Shown here: one piece after another, positions 21,188-34,873 of the stretch
How positions within the stretch are numbered: the first letter of the stretch is position 1
Layout: each line of letters starts with the position of its first letter
Origin: Panagrolaimus kolymaensis
Taxonomy: Eukaryota > Nematoda > Chromadorea > Rhabditida > Panagrolaimidae
Direction of reading: 5' to 3'
Length of the DNA stretch: 64,000 nt
Assembly (NCBI GenBank): GCA_028622995.1
Contig: JAJQJQ010000002.1
Location: 7,750,001 to 7,814,000 of the forward strand
The notes under the pieces: generated by a model
The model's database searches: none
What the model was told of the DNA's origin: nothing
Seen by the model: only the letters and a program-made list of their open reading frames with translations
Position numbers and translations under genes: made by a program

Positions 21188-23577
21188 TTAATCAGCAGCA
21201 GTAGTATCAGGGTCAACCTCAGATTTTTCAGCAGGAGTAGTATCAGCATCAATTTCAGATTTGTCTGGTTTTACAGCAGCGGCAGCAGCATTGATCCAAA
21301 ATTTGTCATCACAAAAATATCTTGCCAATTTTTGATAATATGGTGACCATTTCTCCAATGTGTCTTTGTTCAAATTGTTACTTAATTCAGATTTAGCAGA
21401 AACTATCAGATGTCGTTGAGGAAAATCATTTGTTACAGGTTCCCATACAAAATCGAATAATGGCAGCGAATTGTTATTTGTATCACCATTGGGATTACCA
21501 TATTTTGCGAAATTAGTTAACATCGTTGTCATTTTCAGGCTTACAGCATGATCAGTTTTAGTACGACGAAATGGAATTTTGTATAAATTGTGATCAAAGA
21601 TATAAACGATTTCAGTTCCATGTGTTGCAGCTAAAACGAGAAACTAATTAGTAAAAAAAAGAAAGAATGCTTGAAAACTAGAAAAGGGTGTGACTTCACT
21701 ACGAAAATCTTCTTGCCTTTATTCGCTGGCTAACAACATAAGCACTTTCACCGCAAAGTAAAAAAAAACATACTGTTCATTGGAAGCATAACTTTGAGAC
21801 CCATTAAAATTTTTGGATTATGATGTTCGAAAATAAAGCTCCATATTTGTGATCCACGTTCTCGTTCAGCACTCATAAGATTAAACCATGCACTATTATT
21901 TACCATATCACTAATCATTTCAACACTTCTGAGCTTTAATAAAGATGGATCGGATGTTGAAAGGTCGGACAAATCATAAAGTTTTCGAAATTCATCAAGT
22001 ATTATTGGATCACATTCCATGAAATTGTACAAAATATCCAAAAGTTCATCAAATTTTTCATCGAGATCTTTTGCCAATTTTACACTTCTTATTTTTTGAC
22101 CAAGTGATACTGAAAAACAAACAAGGTTAGATAAACATATTCAAAGTGCATTCAACAGAATATCAAACAATCGGAAATAAAGCTAGTGTTATCACATCCA
22201 AAAAACATACTAAAAATAAGTCCTTCTTGAGCTGTGATACCGGAGATGATTGGACGAGGTGGAGCAAGTTGTCGTAAAATATGTGGCGGATATGGTATTA
22301 TTTCACCATCGATTACAGGAGATACATCAAGCCTCATCTTTTCAAAGATTGCTTTACTTCCAAGCATTGTCATCGCTGAAAAACGTCCTTACATTTTCAT
22401 CAATATCGTAAACATACTAACCAAATTTTTGTGGTGGTAATTCTTTCAAAAATGCAACCAATTCTTTGTTTTCTTCTGGAGACCATGTTGATTCAGTTGA
22501 TGTTCTTTTAAATCCAAGTTTGATAGCAAGATTTTGACAAAAATCAGCAGCTATTCTTCGAGCTGAAACACCCCACATTGTTTCACAATTTCCACCAAGG
22601 CATACAACTTTTGAAATCAAATCCCGACTTAAAGGTGAAATGGAGAGAAGATCACATGAGACAGCACCAGCAGATTGACCAAAGATTGTAATATTTGCTG
22701 GATTTCCTCCAAATGCGGCAATGTTATCGCTAATAAATTTGAGAGCGAAATATTGATCCCATAGTCCATAATTTCCAAGAGCTGTGTCATCACTGGTGCA
22801 GAAATATCCAAGTAAACCAAGCCGATATTGAGTTGTTACAACGATGACGCCATGACGAGTTAACATTCTAAAAAATAATGATGTTACACAAACTTGAAAT
22901 ACATATATAGGGAGAAATTTATCGACGAGGAAATGTGAAGTAATGTTAGTAACATTTTCGATAATTGAAGCACAACGATGAAGAATTCCTTAAACAAACC
23001 TGCAAATTTTCAAATAATGATAACTAGCTGACGATCCCATAACAAAACCACCGCCATGAATGTAAAACATTACAGGAAATCCATTTGGATCAGGAGAATC
23101 CCATGCAGGAGCAATGATATTCAAATATAAGCAATCTTCATTACCATGAAATTTTGAAAGCCATGGAAGCACTTTTTGAATTCCAGGTGAAGCTTGTTTT
23201 TTACATTCAAGAGTTTCTGTCCATTTTTCAGGTCTTTGAGGTTTCTAAAAAATAGGCAAGCATACAAATTACAGAAGAAAAACAAAAAGTCGGATGAGTA
23301 TGAATTTGGCGCCAAAAGTTTGAAAAGCAAAGAAAAAAACTAACTTCAAATCGTAATTTTCCAATCGGAGGTTTTGCAAATGGAATACCAAGAAATACTT
23401 TTGCCATACGTTTTTGTTTATCATGTGGAAGGGAAACATTTAAGCCTTCAATTTTACCATATTCTGTTTGAACCACTAAAAACCAAACAGATAAAGATAG
23501 TTTCAAAAATTAATTAACAAACCTGGATTAGGAATCAGTAATAATTCTTTTTTTGTTGATGATGCACCATTACCCAT
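21188..23577 (-). CDS. Type-B carboxylesterase, likely myristoylated and intracellular
   Basis: Seven exons (23523-23577, 23345-23475, 23000-23244, 22422-22867, 22211-22375, 21774-22109, 21188-21630) join in phase to 606 residues of alpha/beta-hydrolase. Landmarks: EDCLYLNI, oxyanion-hole HGGGF, nucleophile in FGQSAGAV (Ser about 209), acid in AQEGLIF (Glu about 342), and base in THGTEIVY (His about 462). The triad is complete, so ester hydrolysis is expected. There is no signal peptide. The N-terminus MGNGASST fits the N-myristoylation consensus (Gly2, Ser6), suggesting a membrane-attached cytosolic enzyme. The C-terminus is an Ala/Asp/Thr-rich tail. The substrate is unknown. Confidence 0.88.
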
Positions 23578-24196
23578 TTTTTTTTATTTATTATTATTAT
23601 GTTGCTAGAAAAAAAAGAAGAAAAGACGACACAACAATTTTCAGGAAAATGAAATGTTCAAAACCGCCAGTTTTTTTTTGATGAACAAAGTGAAAGAAAA
23701 CTATGAAAATGGAAAGAAAAAAATGATTGAAAATTTGCATATTTGCATCTTGCGCTTGCTGGAAGTGTATGGGAAAGTTTCAATATTTTTAGTTGTTGCT
23801 AAAAACGTCCAAGCGCGAATTCTAATTTTCAAAATTAAATTTTTTACTACTGTGTTAAAATATCTGTCATGGGTTGAGAATTACAAATTTTATTAACATT
23901 TTTCATATTCTTAATATTTTTTATAAAACTCTTTCTAACTATTTTTTAACGTTAAAATATTTTTTTTGCTTTGAAAACCCTTGTAAAATCAATTTGTTTA
24001 TTCACGATTTTGTTTAATCATTCCAAAAAAAGAGCTAACAAATACTTTTCGAAAGAAACACGTATTTACTTTAGTTTTTTTTCTTTCTTATCATTTGAAG
24101 AAATACGTTAATACCAATATCGATTATATTTTTTCTCTAATTTTTACCTGATTGGAAGTGTGTAAACTCTTTATTTATTCACCGTCAAATTAAATA
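23578..24196. other. Divergent intergenic region
   Basis: Promoter space for the esterase (-) and possibly for the small ORF at 24197 (+). No other signal recognised. Confidence 0.4.
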
Positions 24197-24508
24197 ATGC
24201 ATCCATCGACATCAGCTCAAAAAATTAAAGGATTTTGTGAAACGTGTCCACAAGAATTGAAGATCAAAAATGCGTTTAAAGAAGCTTCGGAGTTTATTTA
24301 TTCACTCAAAATGTATTTAGTTAGAAATGATACAATGTTTTTTATAATTTCCCTCAACCAACATATTTCTGACAATGAATTTTTGAATCAACTTCTTTAT
24401 ATAATTTGTTATAAGTATGAAACCCACATAAAATGGCAATGCAAAAATTCCAAAGAAATTAATGATGCAATATATGAAAAAATTTCTGACCACACATGGG
24501 TAATTTAA
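24197..24508 (+). CDS. Hypothetical 103-residue protein
   Basis: A single open frame with an ATG start, starting MHPSTSAQKIKGFCETCPQE and containing five cysteines. No signal peptide, membrane segment or recognised motif. It is convergent with the UNC-13-like gene, whose stop lies 92 bp away. Codon use looks coding-like, but nothing else supports it; it could be a terminal exon of an unseen gene or a chance frame. Confidence 0.4.
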   Translation: MHPSTSAQKIKGFCETCPQELKIKNAFKEASEFIYSLKMYLVRNDTMFFIISLNQHISDNEFLNQLLYIICYKYETHIKWQCKNSKEINDAIYEKISDHTWVI

Positions 24509-24599
24509 TTGCTTCATGAAAAAGGAGAAAATAATGAAATAAATTTATTTTATCTTTTACTTTCAAAAAATTAGAAAAAATTCGCGAATGGTTTATGAA

Positions 24600-26021
24600 T
24601 TAATGAGTAGCATGCGTTGTTAACAAATTAACAAATTCTTTTGCAACTTCATCCTTTTGTCGTTGGGATAGAATTCGAAGAAGAACGAGGTTTTTTTCAT
24701 CGAAATAAAGTTGATGAAACAATGGGATTCGTGGAGATATGGTACCTAAAAAATTGAATTAATTAATACCCGAGCTTCTTTCAAGTTGTTTTAACAATTT
24801 TACCTAATTTGAGAACATTCGAAAGTTTTAAAGCTCCAACACCAATAATTTTATTATAAATTAATGAAGATTCTTTTACATGGAAAATTAATTCATAATT
24901 TTCATATTTTTCTTCAGGTGTTAGCAAACTAAAAAAACACAATAAACATTTTTTGAATTAAAACATGTAACTTACAAATTAAAAGTTTCATCAAATTTGA
25001 AATAATTATTAATTATAATTGTTTTGCATTGTCTATGATTATTTTTATATGAAGTTGGTGATAACGGCCCAGCAAGATAAATTTCGACGCAAATTTTAAT
25101 ATTAGATAATTTTTTGATTATTGTTTGGCTTCCCTGAGTTAGAAGTTGTAAATGTTTAGCAGAAATAATTTTAACATTAATTCTGCCAGTTTTGTGACGA
25201 GTGTCAAGATCTACTTGAGTATTAAGAATTCCAATGGATGATGCTTCAGTAGAATCTAAAACTTTATATTTTAAAAGCCATTGACAAAAATTTGACAAAG
25301 AATTTTTTTTAGAATCATTAAGCTTACATTGTTCTTTTTGATTCAAAATAAACTCTTGAATTATTTTTTTTGATGACAAAGAATATTGTGTAAGAGCATA
25401 TTTTAATGATAGAAATTCCGTTGAATTATCCATAAAAGTTTGGCTTAAACCATATCCATTTGCATGAAATGCTTCTTGAACAACATTTAAAGCCGAATCC
25501 AAAATTTGACTTTGTTTTATAGTTAATGTTTTTATAATTCTATCGTATACATTTCCAATCATATCTTTTAATCCATATTTAATATCTTTTACTTCTCGAC
25601 TGTATATAATTATGTTAGTCATTTCTTTTATTTGATCTCTTGATACAATATGTCGGAGAAAACTTTTTTCATTTGATGTTGGAAAAACTACAAAAGTTTC
25701 AATGCTTAGAATTGTTGTCTTCCATAATTCTCGCAAAATTCTTTCGAAAACAACTTTTTCACAAAGTTGATTATATCGATGTAATGAATCCTCTAAGAAA
25801 TCCATTAAAGGTTTAACAATAATATCAACATCCATTGCAACATTATTTTCTTCTTCTGGATTATTCTCAATTTTAGAAAGTAATACTCCAAGTTTATTTA
25901 CATTTTCATTAGTTTGAATCTCAATCAAAGAAACAAATTGTTCAATAATATTTTCCAAAACATTGTTTACTTCCTTTCGTAAATGTTGTATATTTTCTTC
26001 GTTGGCTTGAGAGTTTGCCAA
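24600..26021 (-). pseudogene. UNC-13-like C-terminal part (MUN end + C2C), 5'-truncated
   Basis: Three exons (about 24976-26021, 24804-24928, 24600-24745) in consistent phase. The first matches the end of the UNC-13/Munc13 MUN domain (VKPLMDFLEDSLHRYNQLCE, then LRELWKTTILSIETFVVFP). The rest forms the C-terminal C2 domain, ending in the family hallmark LLRILSQRQKDEVAKEFV. UNC-13 proteins prime synaptic vesicles by opening syntaxin. C1, C2B and most of MUN are absent. The frame runs upstream to a TAA with no in-frame ATG; the first ATG inside is in AMDVD (about 25835). It is either a partial duplicate that has lost its 5' end, or a gene with unrecognised upstream exons. The long open frame argues for recent origin or retained use. 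Confidence 0.65.
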
Positions 26022-26714
26022 ATTTTTAGTGTAAAATTTTCCAAGCTTGACAGTAAAATTTTATTTTTTATAAATAAAATGCGTCTCATTTCCTCCTCGA
26101 CTTTTTCTCGCTTTAGAGTGGCATCGCATCGTAACAGAATTTTACCCTATAATAAGTGGTAAACTTACATTAATTGATGAACACAGCTAAACCTGTCATA
26201 AACCTATATATTTATTTACCAAGTTTTTACAGAAATAAATCAGAAAGTTTGAATAAAAAAAGTTGCAAATTTGTTGAATCATTTTAACTTTAGCATCGTT
26301 AATATATGTATACCTTTTTTTCTGACCCAATAAAGAACACACCCAAAAAGCTTCTCCCTGTTTTTTTAGTTGCTTGCTAAACTCTTTTTTTATATTTGAT
26401 TTTAAGCTTTTTTACACCATTTTTCTTTTTTTTTCTTCTTTCATTAATGCCCGACTTCTCAAGCTGATAAGACTTCTTCAAAAACAGAGGAAAAAAAGGT
26501 GTGTTGCTTTGGGCGTTAACTACTGACTCCAGAAAAAAATGTATGAATGATAAAAAAATTATTGTTTAATGAGTTTTTTTAGGAGACGAGTAAATTGTAC
26601 AAAATTTGTTTTTAAACACAGTCGTTTTTTCTTTCTTTCTTGTATTTACTTATTATCTTTAAAATCATTTATTCGAATTAATTTCAGCTTTTAAACCTTT
26701 GATTTCCGTCAAAT
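26022..26714. other. Divergent intergenic region
   Basis: Lies between the UNC-13-like sequence (-) and the secreted VWA/EGF gene (+). A short minus frame beginning MRRILF at about 26080 overlaps the start of the UNC-13-like exon in the wrong frame and is not called. Confidence 0.4.
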
Positions 26715-29700
26715 ATGGTGGCGGTTCAAAGAAGCTTCAAGCTTTGGTTAGCTTCGATATTGCTTTTTTGTATTATTTCAGGTATGTTTGTAGTCAAATT
26801 TTTTATTATTTCTTTAATTTTTTTCCCCCTGGTTGAAGTCATTTATTTTTATAAATGACTATTATTGGTTTTTTTCCATTCGTATCTCCAGAAATACAGC
26901 TTTCGCCTTTACCAAAAAGTTTTGCAGGAAAATTTAGAAAATCGTTAAGTTAGAATAGTTTCCAAGTTTTTTTGTATTGCTTTCTTTCCTTTTTAACTCA
27001 AGGAAATTTTCTATTACTGGAAATGCTTTTCAAAATTTAGCTAAAATCGATACTTCTAATTCCATTTTGACTCTCTAATCAGCTTGTTTCTTTTTTTTGT
27101 TCCTTTCATTTTTTCATTTAACTGTAGTTTGATTGTTTCCTCTTTTTTTCCTTCAAATTAGGCATAATCTTCTTTTTTCCCATAACTTTTCTTTTATATT
27201 ATTCACCTTACACTAACTAAATTAGTGTCTATCAATAATTTCTACAGAAGCACTACCCAAAAAATCAGTCAGATTCTTTTCCTTATCAGCAAAATACCTA
27301 ATGAAAAAATGTGCTAATTAATTCATGTTTTTTTCCTTCTTTTCTCATAGTTTTTTTGGTCCAATTTTAGTCATATTGCAAATGGGAAAAATTAAAATTC
27401 TTCACAAAAGAAAATTTTTTGAAAAACAATAGGCAATAAAAAATAAATATTTGCTTTTTTTATAGGAACATTTGCAAGTGTTTTTGACGTAACTTTACAT
27501 TATCGAAAATTCAATCTTGACACAACAAAAGAAAAAAATCAAAAAGCTCATATTTTTGTTGAAAATTATGCTACAACTGCTAGAGATAAGGTAAATAAAT
27601 ATATTGAGTTGAGCAAAGAAAAATAAAAATTGCAATAAAAATAATTATTTTAGCTTCGACAAATCTTTGGTGACAATCAGCTGGATTTCAAAGTTTATGA
27701 TATCATGTAAGGAAATTTTTAAACTAATAATAAGCAAATTTCGATAAAAAAATAAGTTTAAAATTCTTGAAAATCACACATTCGAGCAACCTGAAAAGCA
27801 AAATAATTTTAATTTTAAAAGAATAAAATTTTTTCACATGAATCAAACAAAGACTGTTTTTTGGTACTTGTAAAGCTAATTTTAAATTTTTTTTAGTGAA
27901 TCCGGTGATCCATCTAAAACTCCATTAGTTACTTTCAAAGCTTTACTTTCTTCAACATCCCTGAATGACCGTGAAAATTTCATTAATGTTTGGGAAGGTC
28001 AAGACACTTCTGATTTCCTCCTTTTTTCTGTTGGAGTTTCATCTTCTGAAGAATCCGCAATTTCTAATGGCCTTCAAGATTTCATATCAAAATATACTCC
28101 AAAAGCTCAAGGTGAATGCCTCAATGGTGGTTTCATGCTTCCAAATAATACATGCGTTTGTCCACCATATTTTAATACTGCGTCAGATTGTTCAAAAATG
28201 ACTTGTTTAAATTCGGGTATACAATCCACAAGTTTTCGATGCTCTTGTCCACCGGGTTATATTGGTCGATATTGTGAACAAAGTAAGCAATTTGCAATTT
28301 GAATTTTAATGCGAATAGAGTATCAATGCTAAAGCTTTTTTTAGTGGGATGCATGGCAGCGTTTGAATCAGAATTTGATTTTTCTAAACGTTCATTTGTA
28401 ATTGTTTTAAATATTATTCGAGATGCAGCTTTTATGATTAATAGCGTTCAAGAAGCTGTAGTTAATCTTGTTGGAGATCGAATGGGTTATTATAATAATT
28501 TTGTCGTTAGCATTTATTATATGAATAGTAAGGTTTTAGAGTTCTTGAAGTAAAATAATAATGGAGAAATTTTAGGTCAATTGAGCAATTATTTTTCTTA
28601 CACAACTGTGACTACGAATTTTACCATTTTCCAACAACAAATTAATAACGTTTATGCAAATAAGGATGGTCAAAATAAAACTCAACCTACTTTAGCTGCA
28701 GTTAATCAAGCCTTAACAACGTAAGTTTTATCTCAAAATTCACGAGTCTCTTTAAGTGACTATGGTTTCTTTTTCATAAAACCAAGCTATCGTAAATCTT
28801 AATTTTTCCTTTACCTTAAATTTTAGACAATCTTCCATCACTCCCAAATCTGATGTTTATGTATTTACTTTATCTCCTCCATCAGATTATGCTCCAACGG
28901 ATCCATATACTGAAACATCAACTACCGCTGAATCAATTTTAACTCGAACCGTTATAAGTTGGGGCCATTCAATTTATACCATCGTAGGCAAATCAGCTCG
29001 TGCACCATTTAATGATACTGCTGTGGCGCTAAATGCTTATCAAAATGTTGCAGCAATTTCTAATGGTGAATTTATAAATGTTAGAACCACAACTTCCAAT
29101 GCAGCAAAAGTTTTTCAAACTTTATTCGCGCTTAATTATTATCCAGAAACTATTGCATCTCAAAGAAATTTTGATTGTACCACCGCTGCTAGTGTTTCGG
29201 CTGCTATCGGACATTATGATACTGGAATATTTATTTATACTACGGGTGCAGGAATTTCTGTAACTTATAATGGAGCAGCTTTGACAGCAAATGCCAGCTA
29301 CGGAGATTTCCAAGTTTTCCGTGGTGCTATTGCTGATACCACAGCCGCGATTACTATTAAAGGAGCAAGTAAATGCAGTTATCGAATTTTTACTTCTTCC
29401 CTTGATAGTGTTGTTCCTGGATTTGCTGCAAGTCTTATGGTTGATGTATCTAAAGCTTATCCATCAGCATGTAAGTATTTTTTTAAACATTTTTACCGAA
29501 TAACTTTTATTGTTTTCACCATTTTAAAATTCTTTTGGTTTCAGCAATCCCAGTAATCCCTGTTGCAAGAATAATTTCTTCATCACCTCCACCAACTCTC
29601 CATTATGCTGCGATAAGTCAAATGGATGGTTCAGTTATTGCTGATGCTGGAGATGCAACAAGTACCACTCGTGCTGATTGCAATTTCCCTTTTCAATTTA

Positions 29701-32700
29701 CTTCATGGAATTGTTCTGAAAGGACATTCTTCTCAAAATTAACTTACACCGAAGATAGTGGCCTAACAACGAGATTAATTCCAAGTGTTTGCTTTATTCC
29801 ACGTAAGTCTCAAGAAATGTAAAATGTGTTTTACCAATTTAATTAATTTTTAGAATATCGTGATCCCATTGATGTTCCATTAACATGCAATGGAGGAACT
29901 GTAATATCTTTTAATAAAACTTGCGCTTGTCCACCGTATCAATCAGGAAATACTTGTGAAATATATAATTGTCAAAATGGTGGCACTGTTAATCCCTTCC
30001 CAATGTCAGGCGGATCTAAATGTATTTGCATGGATGGATTTACTGGAGCTTTTTGTGAAAATTGTAAGTTCTAAATTTTAATCATTTTCTAGTTTCTTCA
30101 AATTCGACATCAAAAACAAAGAATCAATTTCCCACAATTTTTTTAGTATCATGTTCTTCGATGAGTCCTCGACCAGATACTTCTAAAAAAACATTGAATT
30201 TTGTTATTCAAACAACCAATTCTCAATCAGAAATTTCACCCCAAATTCAACAAGCCGCCACAAAATTAGCTTCAAATACGGAACATCCAGGATATTATGA
30301 TAATTTTGTTGTGACTTCATTCGCAAATTTAACGTATTCCGATCCATTTATTCGAACTCAAATTTTTACAAATTCTTCCAAATTTGTTGCTGCTATTGAT
30401 GGACTTCAAGGTGGCAGTTCAGGAAATGGACAAAGTCAACAAGTTTTTGCTGCTCTTATTTCATCCCTTAATGCTTCCGTTACACATCCATGGCGACAAA
30501 CCTTTTTCCTTTTCGTGGATGCCGATCCAGGAGATGAAGAATTAGTTGATCAAGTTATAGCTAGCGCAATAAATATTGCAACATCAATAAATATTATTGT
30601 TACAAAACCATTTAATTTAAATGGAGATGATTCAGTTTTATGTATGACTGACACGACAGTTTATGAAAATCTTGTAGCTATGACTGGTGGAATTTTTGTT
30701 AATTTATGTAATCAATTGGATGATGTATCAGTTCAAAATTTTGTTACCAAACTTGGCCCATATCATTATAATCTTGAAACAGTTAGTCGACAACAAATTG
30801 ATTGCTTTTCAACAACATCCGTTCCCCTTGAACAAAATGATGGAATTCCAGCTCGATATATTTTCTTAACATTTAATGGAGATTTTAATTTTACTGCTAC
30901 TCTTACTCCTCCAACTGGTCCTGCTCAAACTTTATCATTCGATACTAAAGCTCCAGGAGTTCTCGTTTATAAAGCAATTATGTCAGTTCGAGGAAATTAT
31001 ACTTTAACGATTGCACCGAGTGGACCAATGCCATCAGAAAAATGTAATTTAGTTTTTGGAGAACAAACTGGCCAAACCATTCTTGCTGGATTTGCACAAA
31101 GTCCATCAGTGGATTATTCATCATTGGCTGCACAATTTGGTGTTCCAGCATATCCAACACTTTTTATGTCCACTCAACTTCAATCTCCACCAACTGTAAC
31201 CCTTTCATTCACAAGTGGAGGCACGACTTATACCAGCACTGCAGTCATTCGAAATTCTTCAGCATGTCAATTTGATTATTTCTTTAATAATCGATTTGGA
31301 TGTCCAACCTCGGGTGAAACTTTTACTATTAATGCGAGATTTACCACCGATGATGGAGTTTCATTTAATCGAGCCATTCAATCTGTTTGTCAAGCTCCTG
31401 CACCCGGAACATGTCTAAATGGAGGATACGCAAATCCAGGCGAACTTTGCACATGTGCACCCGGATTTATGGGAATGTTCTGTGCTACACCTATTTGTTA
31501 TAATGGTGGATCTCTCGTATCTGGTATTTGTAATTGTCCAGTAAATATTGGTGGAAGCCATTGTGAGTATATTCAATGCAAAGATTGGGATTATCTCTCA
31601 ACTTACGATAACAATTTCGTTGCATATGAAACAGTGGCATTTGTAATAAATACCGAAATATCATCTTATTCAATTAATGTTTTTCTCAGCCAATATATTA
31701 CATCATTTATGAATGGAGTTCATAGTAATTCTCAAGCTAAACAATTCATTCTTATAACTTTTGATGATACAAGTAAATTATTTATTTAATTTTTACTAAA
31801 CTTTTAAATAAATATATTAATTTTTAGATGTTCGAAAAATTATTTCAACCACTGATCAAACTCAATTTACTACTGTTTTCCAAACCATTGTTCCACAATT
31901 TCCAAATCACACGGGCAACGTTGAAGGTAAAGGTTTGGTTATTGAAGCCATCACGGAAGCCACTCGTTTAATAACTTATAAACCTGCAATGATTTATCTT
32001 TTCACATCTGGTGATATTTTAAAACCAGATGGTTATTTACCATTAAATAAAATTCTTGGAAAAGGAGGAATTCAAGTTAATACTATTTTACAAGGTACTC
32101 AAACTACTTTACCTTCATCGGGTGGAAATTGGTTTTATTATAAACAAATTGCAATTGCAAGTGCTGGAAGAACTATTATTCTTAGCGATATGTCAAATAT
32201 TAAAAATGTAAGGCTTTTGCATCGAGTTTCAGTGTCTAAATAAAAATTATTTTTTAGTTAATGGAAACAGCTTTACCAAGCACAGTTTATGAAGGTGTAA
32301 TTGTTGAAGATCGAACTTATGCAAATTGTGCAACTCCACAAATTACTTTCTTCCCAGTTGAATATCGCTCTGATTGGTTTTCAATTTTTATAGCTGGTGA
32401 TAAAGCAAATGCTCAAAGTAGTTATGTTCAAATTTGGGATGCTTCCAATACTCTTATTGATAATCCATCAGATTATTTGACTCTTAGCGATGATGCAACA
32501 ATGTGGTATCATTTCCGTAAGGTTTAATAAAAGTGACAAACCCATTTTTTATCTTTTTAATTTTAAGCCTCCACTGGTATTCAAAATTATGCTGGTTATT
32601 GGAAAATTCAAGTTGAAACTTCTTCTACAAAAGGTTGCCAAATTCAAATTCGAGCAAGCACTCCACTTCAAACAAGCCTTGGTTTTACAACGGATCAAAA

Positions 32701-34736
32701 TTCTGATTATCCCAATGTTCAACCTGGAACTGTTGGAGTCCCTAATGCAAATCGATATATTACAGCGAGTGTTAGTAATAGCCTTTACCAACAAAGTGAT
32801 GCATTCCTTGAATATCTTAAAGTTTCAACTTTTGATTCTGATACTGGAGCTTTGACATTACTTGAAGGTTCAGCTTTGGCTCCACGAGATCCTAATGGAT
32901 GCGCTTTTCAAACCATTTCACCCCAAATCAATGTAAAGAATATTTAAACCTTTATTGTTTAACTAAATTATTTAGATCCCAATAAGACAATCCATTGTTC
33001 AAACAATGGCAATTCAAATTCAAGTAAATGGCCAAGATGAAAGAGGAAATAATTTCCAACAAATTCATTGGTATATGCCTCAAGTAACTTCATGCGCCAA
33101 TGGTGCAACCACAGACACCTATGGTCTTTGCGTATGCCCAGCAAATTTTACTGGAGATGAATGTGATATTCCAATTTGTAAAAATGGAGGAACCGCGGAT
33201 ATGGTAGTTTGTCAATGTGCATCTGGGTATTATGGAGACTTTTGTGAAAAAGGTTAATATTTAATAGACAAATTAATGAAGTAAAAAATTTTTTTTAGCT
33301 CTTCTAAGCCCTGGTACAACAACAACTACATCAACAACATCCACAGCGGGTTTGTAACTTCTTCAATGTTGTTTTTGTCGTCGTTTTTTTCTTTCTTATT
33401 GCTATCACTTCTTCTAACTGTCACAAACCTATTAACTAATTTGCAAAAATAAAGTTTAGCATCAATTTAACCATATGTTTTTTACTTTTTTCTTTTCCAC
33501 CTTACTTTTCTTTCTTATTTCCTCAAGAATTTTCGACGTAAGTTTATTATAGGTCCAACAACAGTCCCTACAACAACAGTTTCAACAACTCCAGCAGCAA
33601 TAACAACAACGACAACAACCCCGACTATTCCTGGAGGTGGAACAGCATCAACAACAAGTATGACCCCAACTATTCCTGGTGTAAGTTCAACAACCTCGGG
33701 AACTATTCCACCTTCACCCGGTGGTGGACCATCAAGCAGTACAACTTCCCCAAATAGTGAAATCACAACAACCACAATGCAATCACCTCATTCAACCACA
33801 ACTAATGGATCCCCACCAGATACTATTCCAACATCAACACCTGCTGCACCACCATCTTCAACTTCACCAGTTTCTGGCGGCCCTACAACAACCTCATTGC
33901 CACCATCTCCTACACCATCTGTAAGCGCTACTGGAACTCTTCCTGCTTTTACGACAACTACTGAAAATGCGCCAATTACTACTACCACTGGTGGAAGTGG
34001 TGATCAAAGTACCACAACAACCATGGGTGAAATGATTACAACTACTCCAACTTTAAATCAAGGAACAACGCCTGGATTTACATTAAATCCAGGATGTATT
34101 TCTTCATCGCTAAATATATATGTAAACTATTTTATTGATGCTGGTAGTGCTCCACCAGAAAGATTCCAATTATATACTGACATAATGGCGGCAACCTCAG
34201 GAAAAGCAGCAACAGTAGGTAATCCAACGCAGCAAATAGCTTTATATGTGGCAAATGGAGATGGAGGTCATTCAGATTTAATTCAATTAAACGACACCAA
34301 TGGTTTACAAAATGCATTAGTTATGAATGTTATAGCGGCTGCCCAAGGATTTTTAACCACAAAACTAACAAGGTACTAATTTAAAGTATGTATTTCCAAT
34401 AATAAATTTGTTTTAATTTTTAGTGACTTGGTATACTTCCAAAGCGTGTTGTCAACTCAGCTAAATTACACTGCAACACCCGTTGCTGTATTATTCCTTT
34501 CGAACCGCGTTGAAGATTTAGATACTACAAAAGCCAAAATGCAAGAACTACAAGCAGCTACAACAAAAACATGGTTTATGTGTGTTTTATTATCATCCGA
34601 TCCAACTATCTCTCAATTACCCTGTGATTATACTGTTGATATTACTATTTCCACCAACTCCACTGTACAAAATACAGTTGATACAATATTTGAATTTATA
34701 TGCAGTGTTTCAGCGCCTAATTTTTACAAATTTTAA
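26715..34736 (+). CDS. Large secreted VWA-like/EGF/mucin-linker protein
   Basis: Seventeen exons join without a phase error: 26715-26781, 27466-27590, 27654-27706, 27897-28282, 28345-28527, 28576-28720, 28827-29470, 29545-29802, 29854-30063, 30147-31772, 31828-32207, 32258-32516, 32568-32932, 32976-33252, 33299-33349, 33553-34372, 34424-34736 (about 2053 residues). The N-terminus is a signal peptide (LWLASILLFCIISG). Four clusters of EGF-like modules (such as CACPPYQSGNTCE) alternate with VWA-like blocks (TLNFVIQTTNS, TVAFVINTE) that lack a clear DxSxS MIDAS. A Thr/Ser/Pro-rich, mucin-like linker occupies about residues 1660-1820, followed by a last VWA-like block. No membrane anchor is visible. 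It resembles the large nematode VWA/EGF secreted proteins; extracellular or cuticle/gut-surface function is inferred. Confidence 0.85.
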
Positions 34737-34873
34737 TTTTAAAATTCCTGTAATAAAAAGATTTAAATAAGCAGGCATCAAGATTTTTAATTTTTTTAGT
34801 TGTAAAAAAAGTTTAAAAAATTTATCGCAAAATTTAAAAATCCGTAAACTATCAAAAAATAAACTAAAAAAAT

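Noticed and set aside
26040..26080. Minus-strand ATG (MRRILF...) as a start for the UNC-13-like gene
   Set aside because: It is in a different frame from the MUN homology and no donor/acceptor pair connects the two.
33515..33988. Val/Gly-rich minus-strand frames
   Set aside because: Antisense readings of the Thr/Pro-rich mucin-like linker of the VWA/EGF gene.
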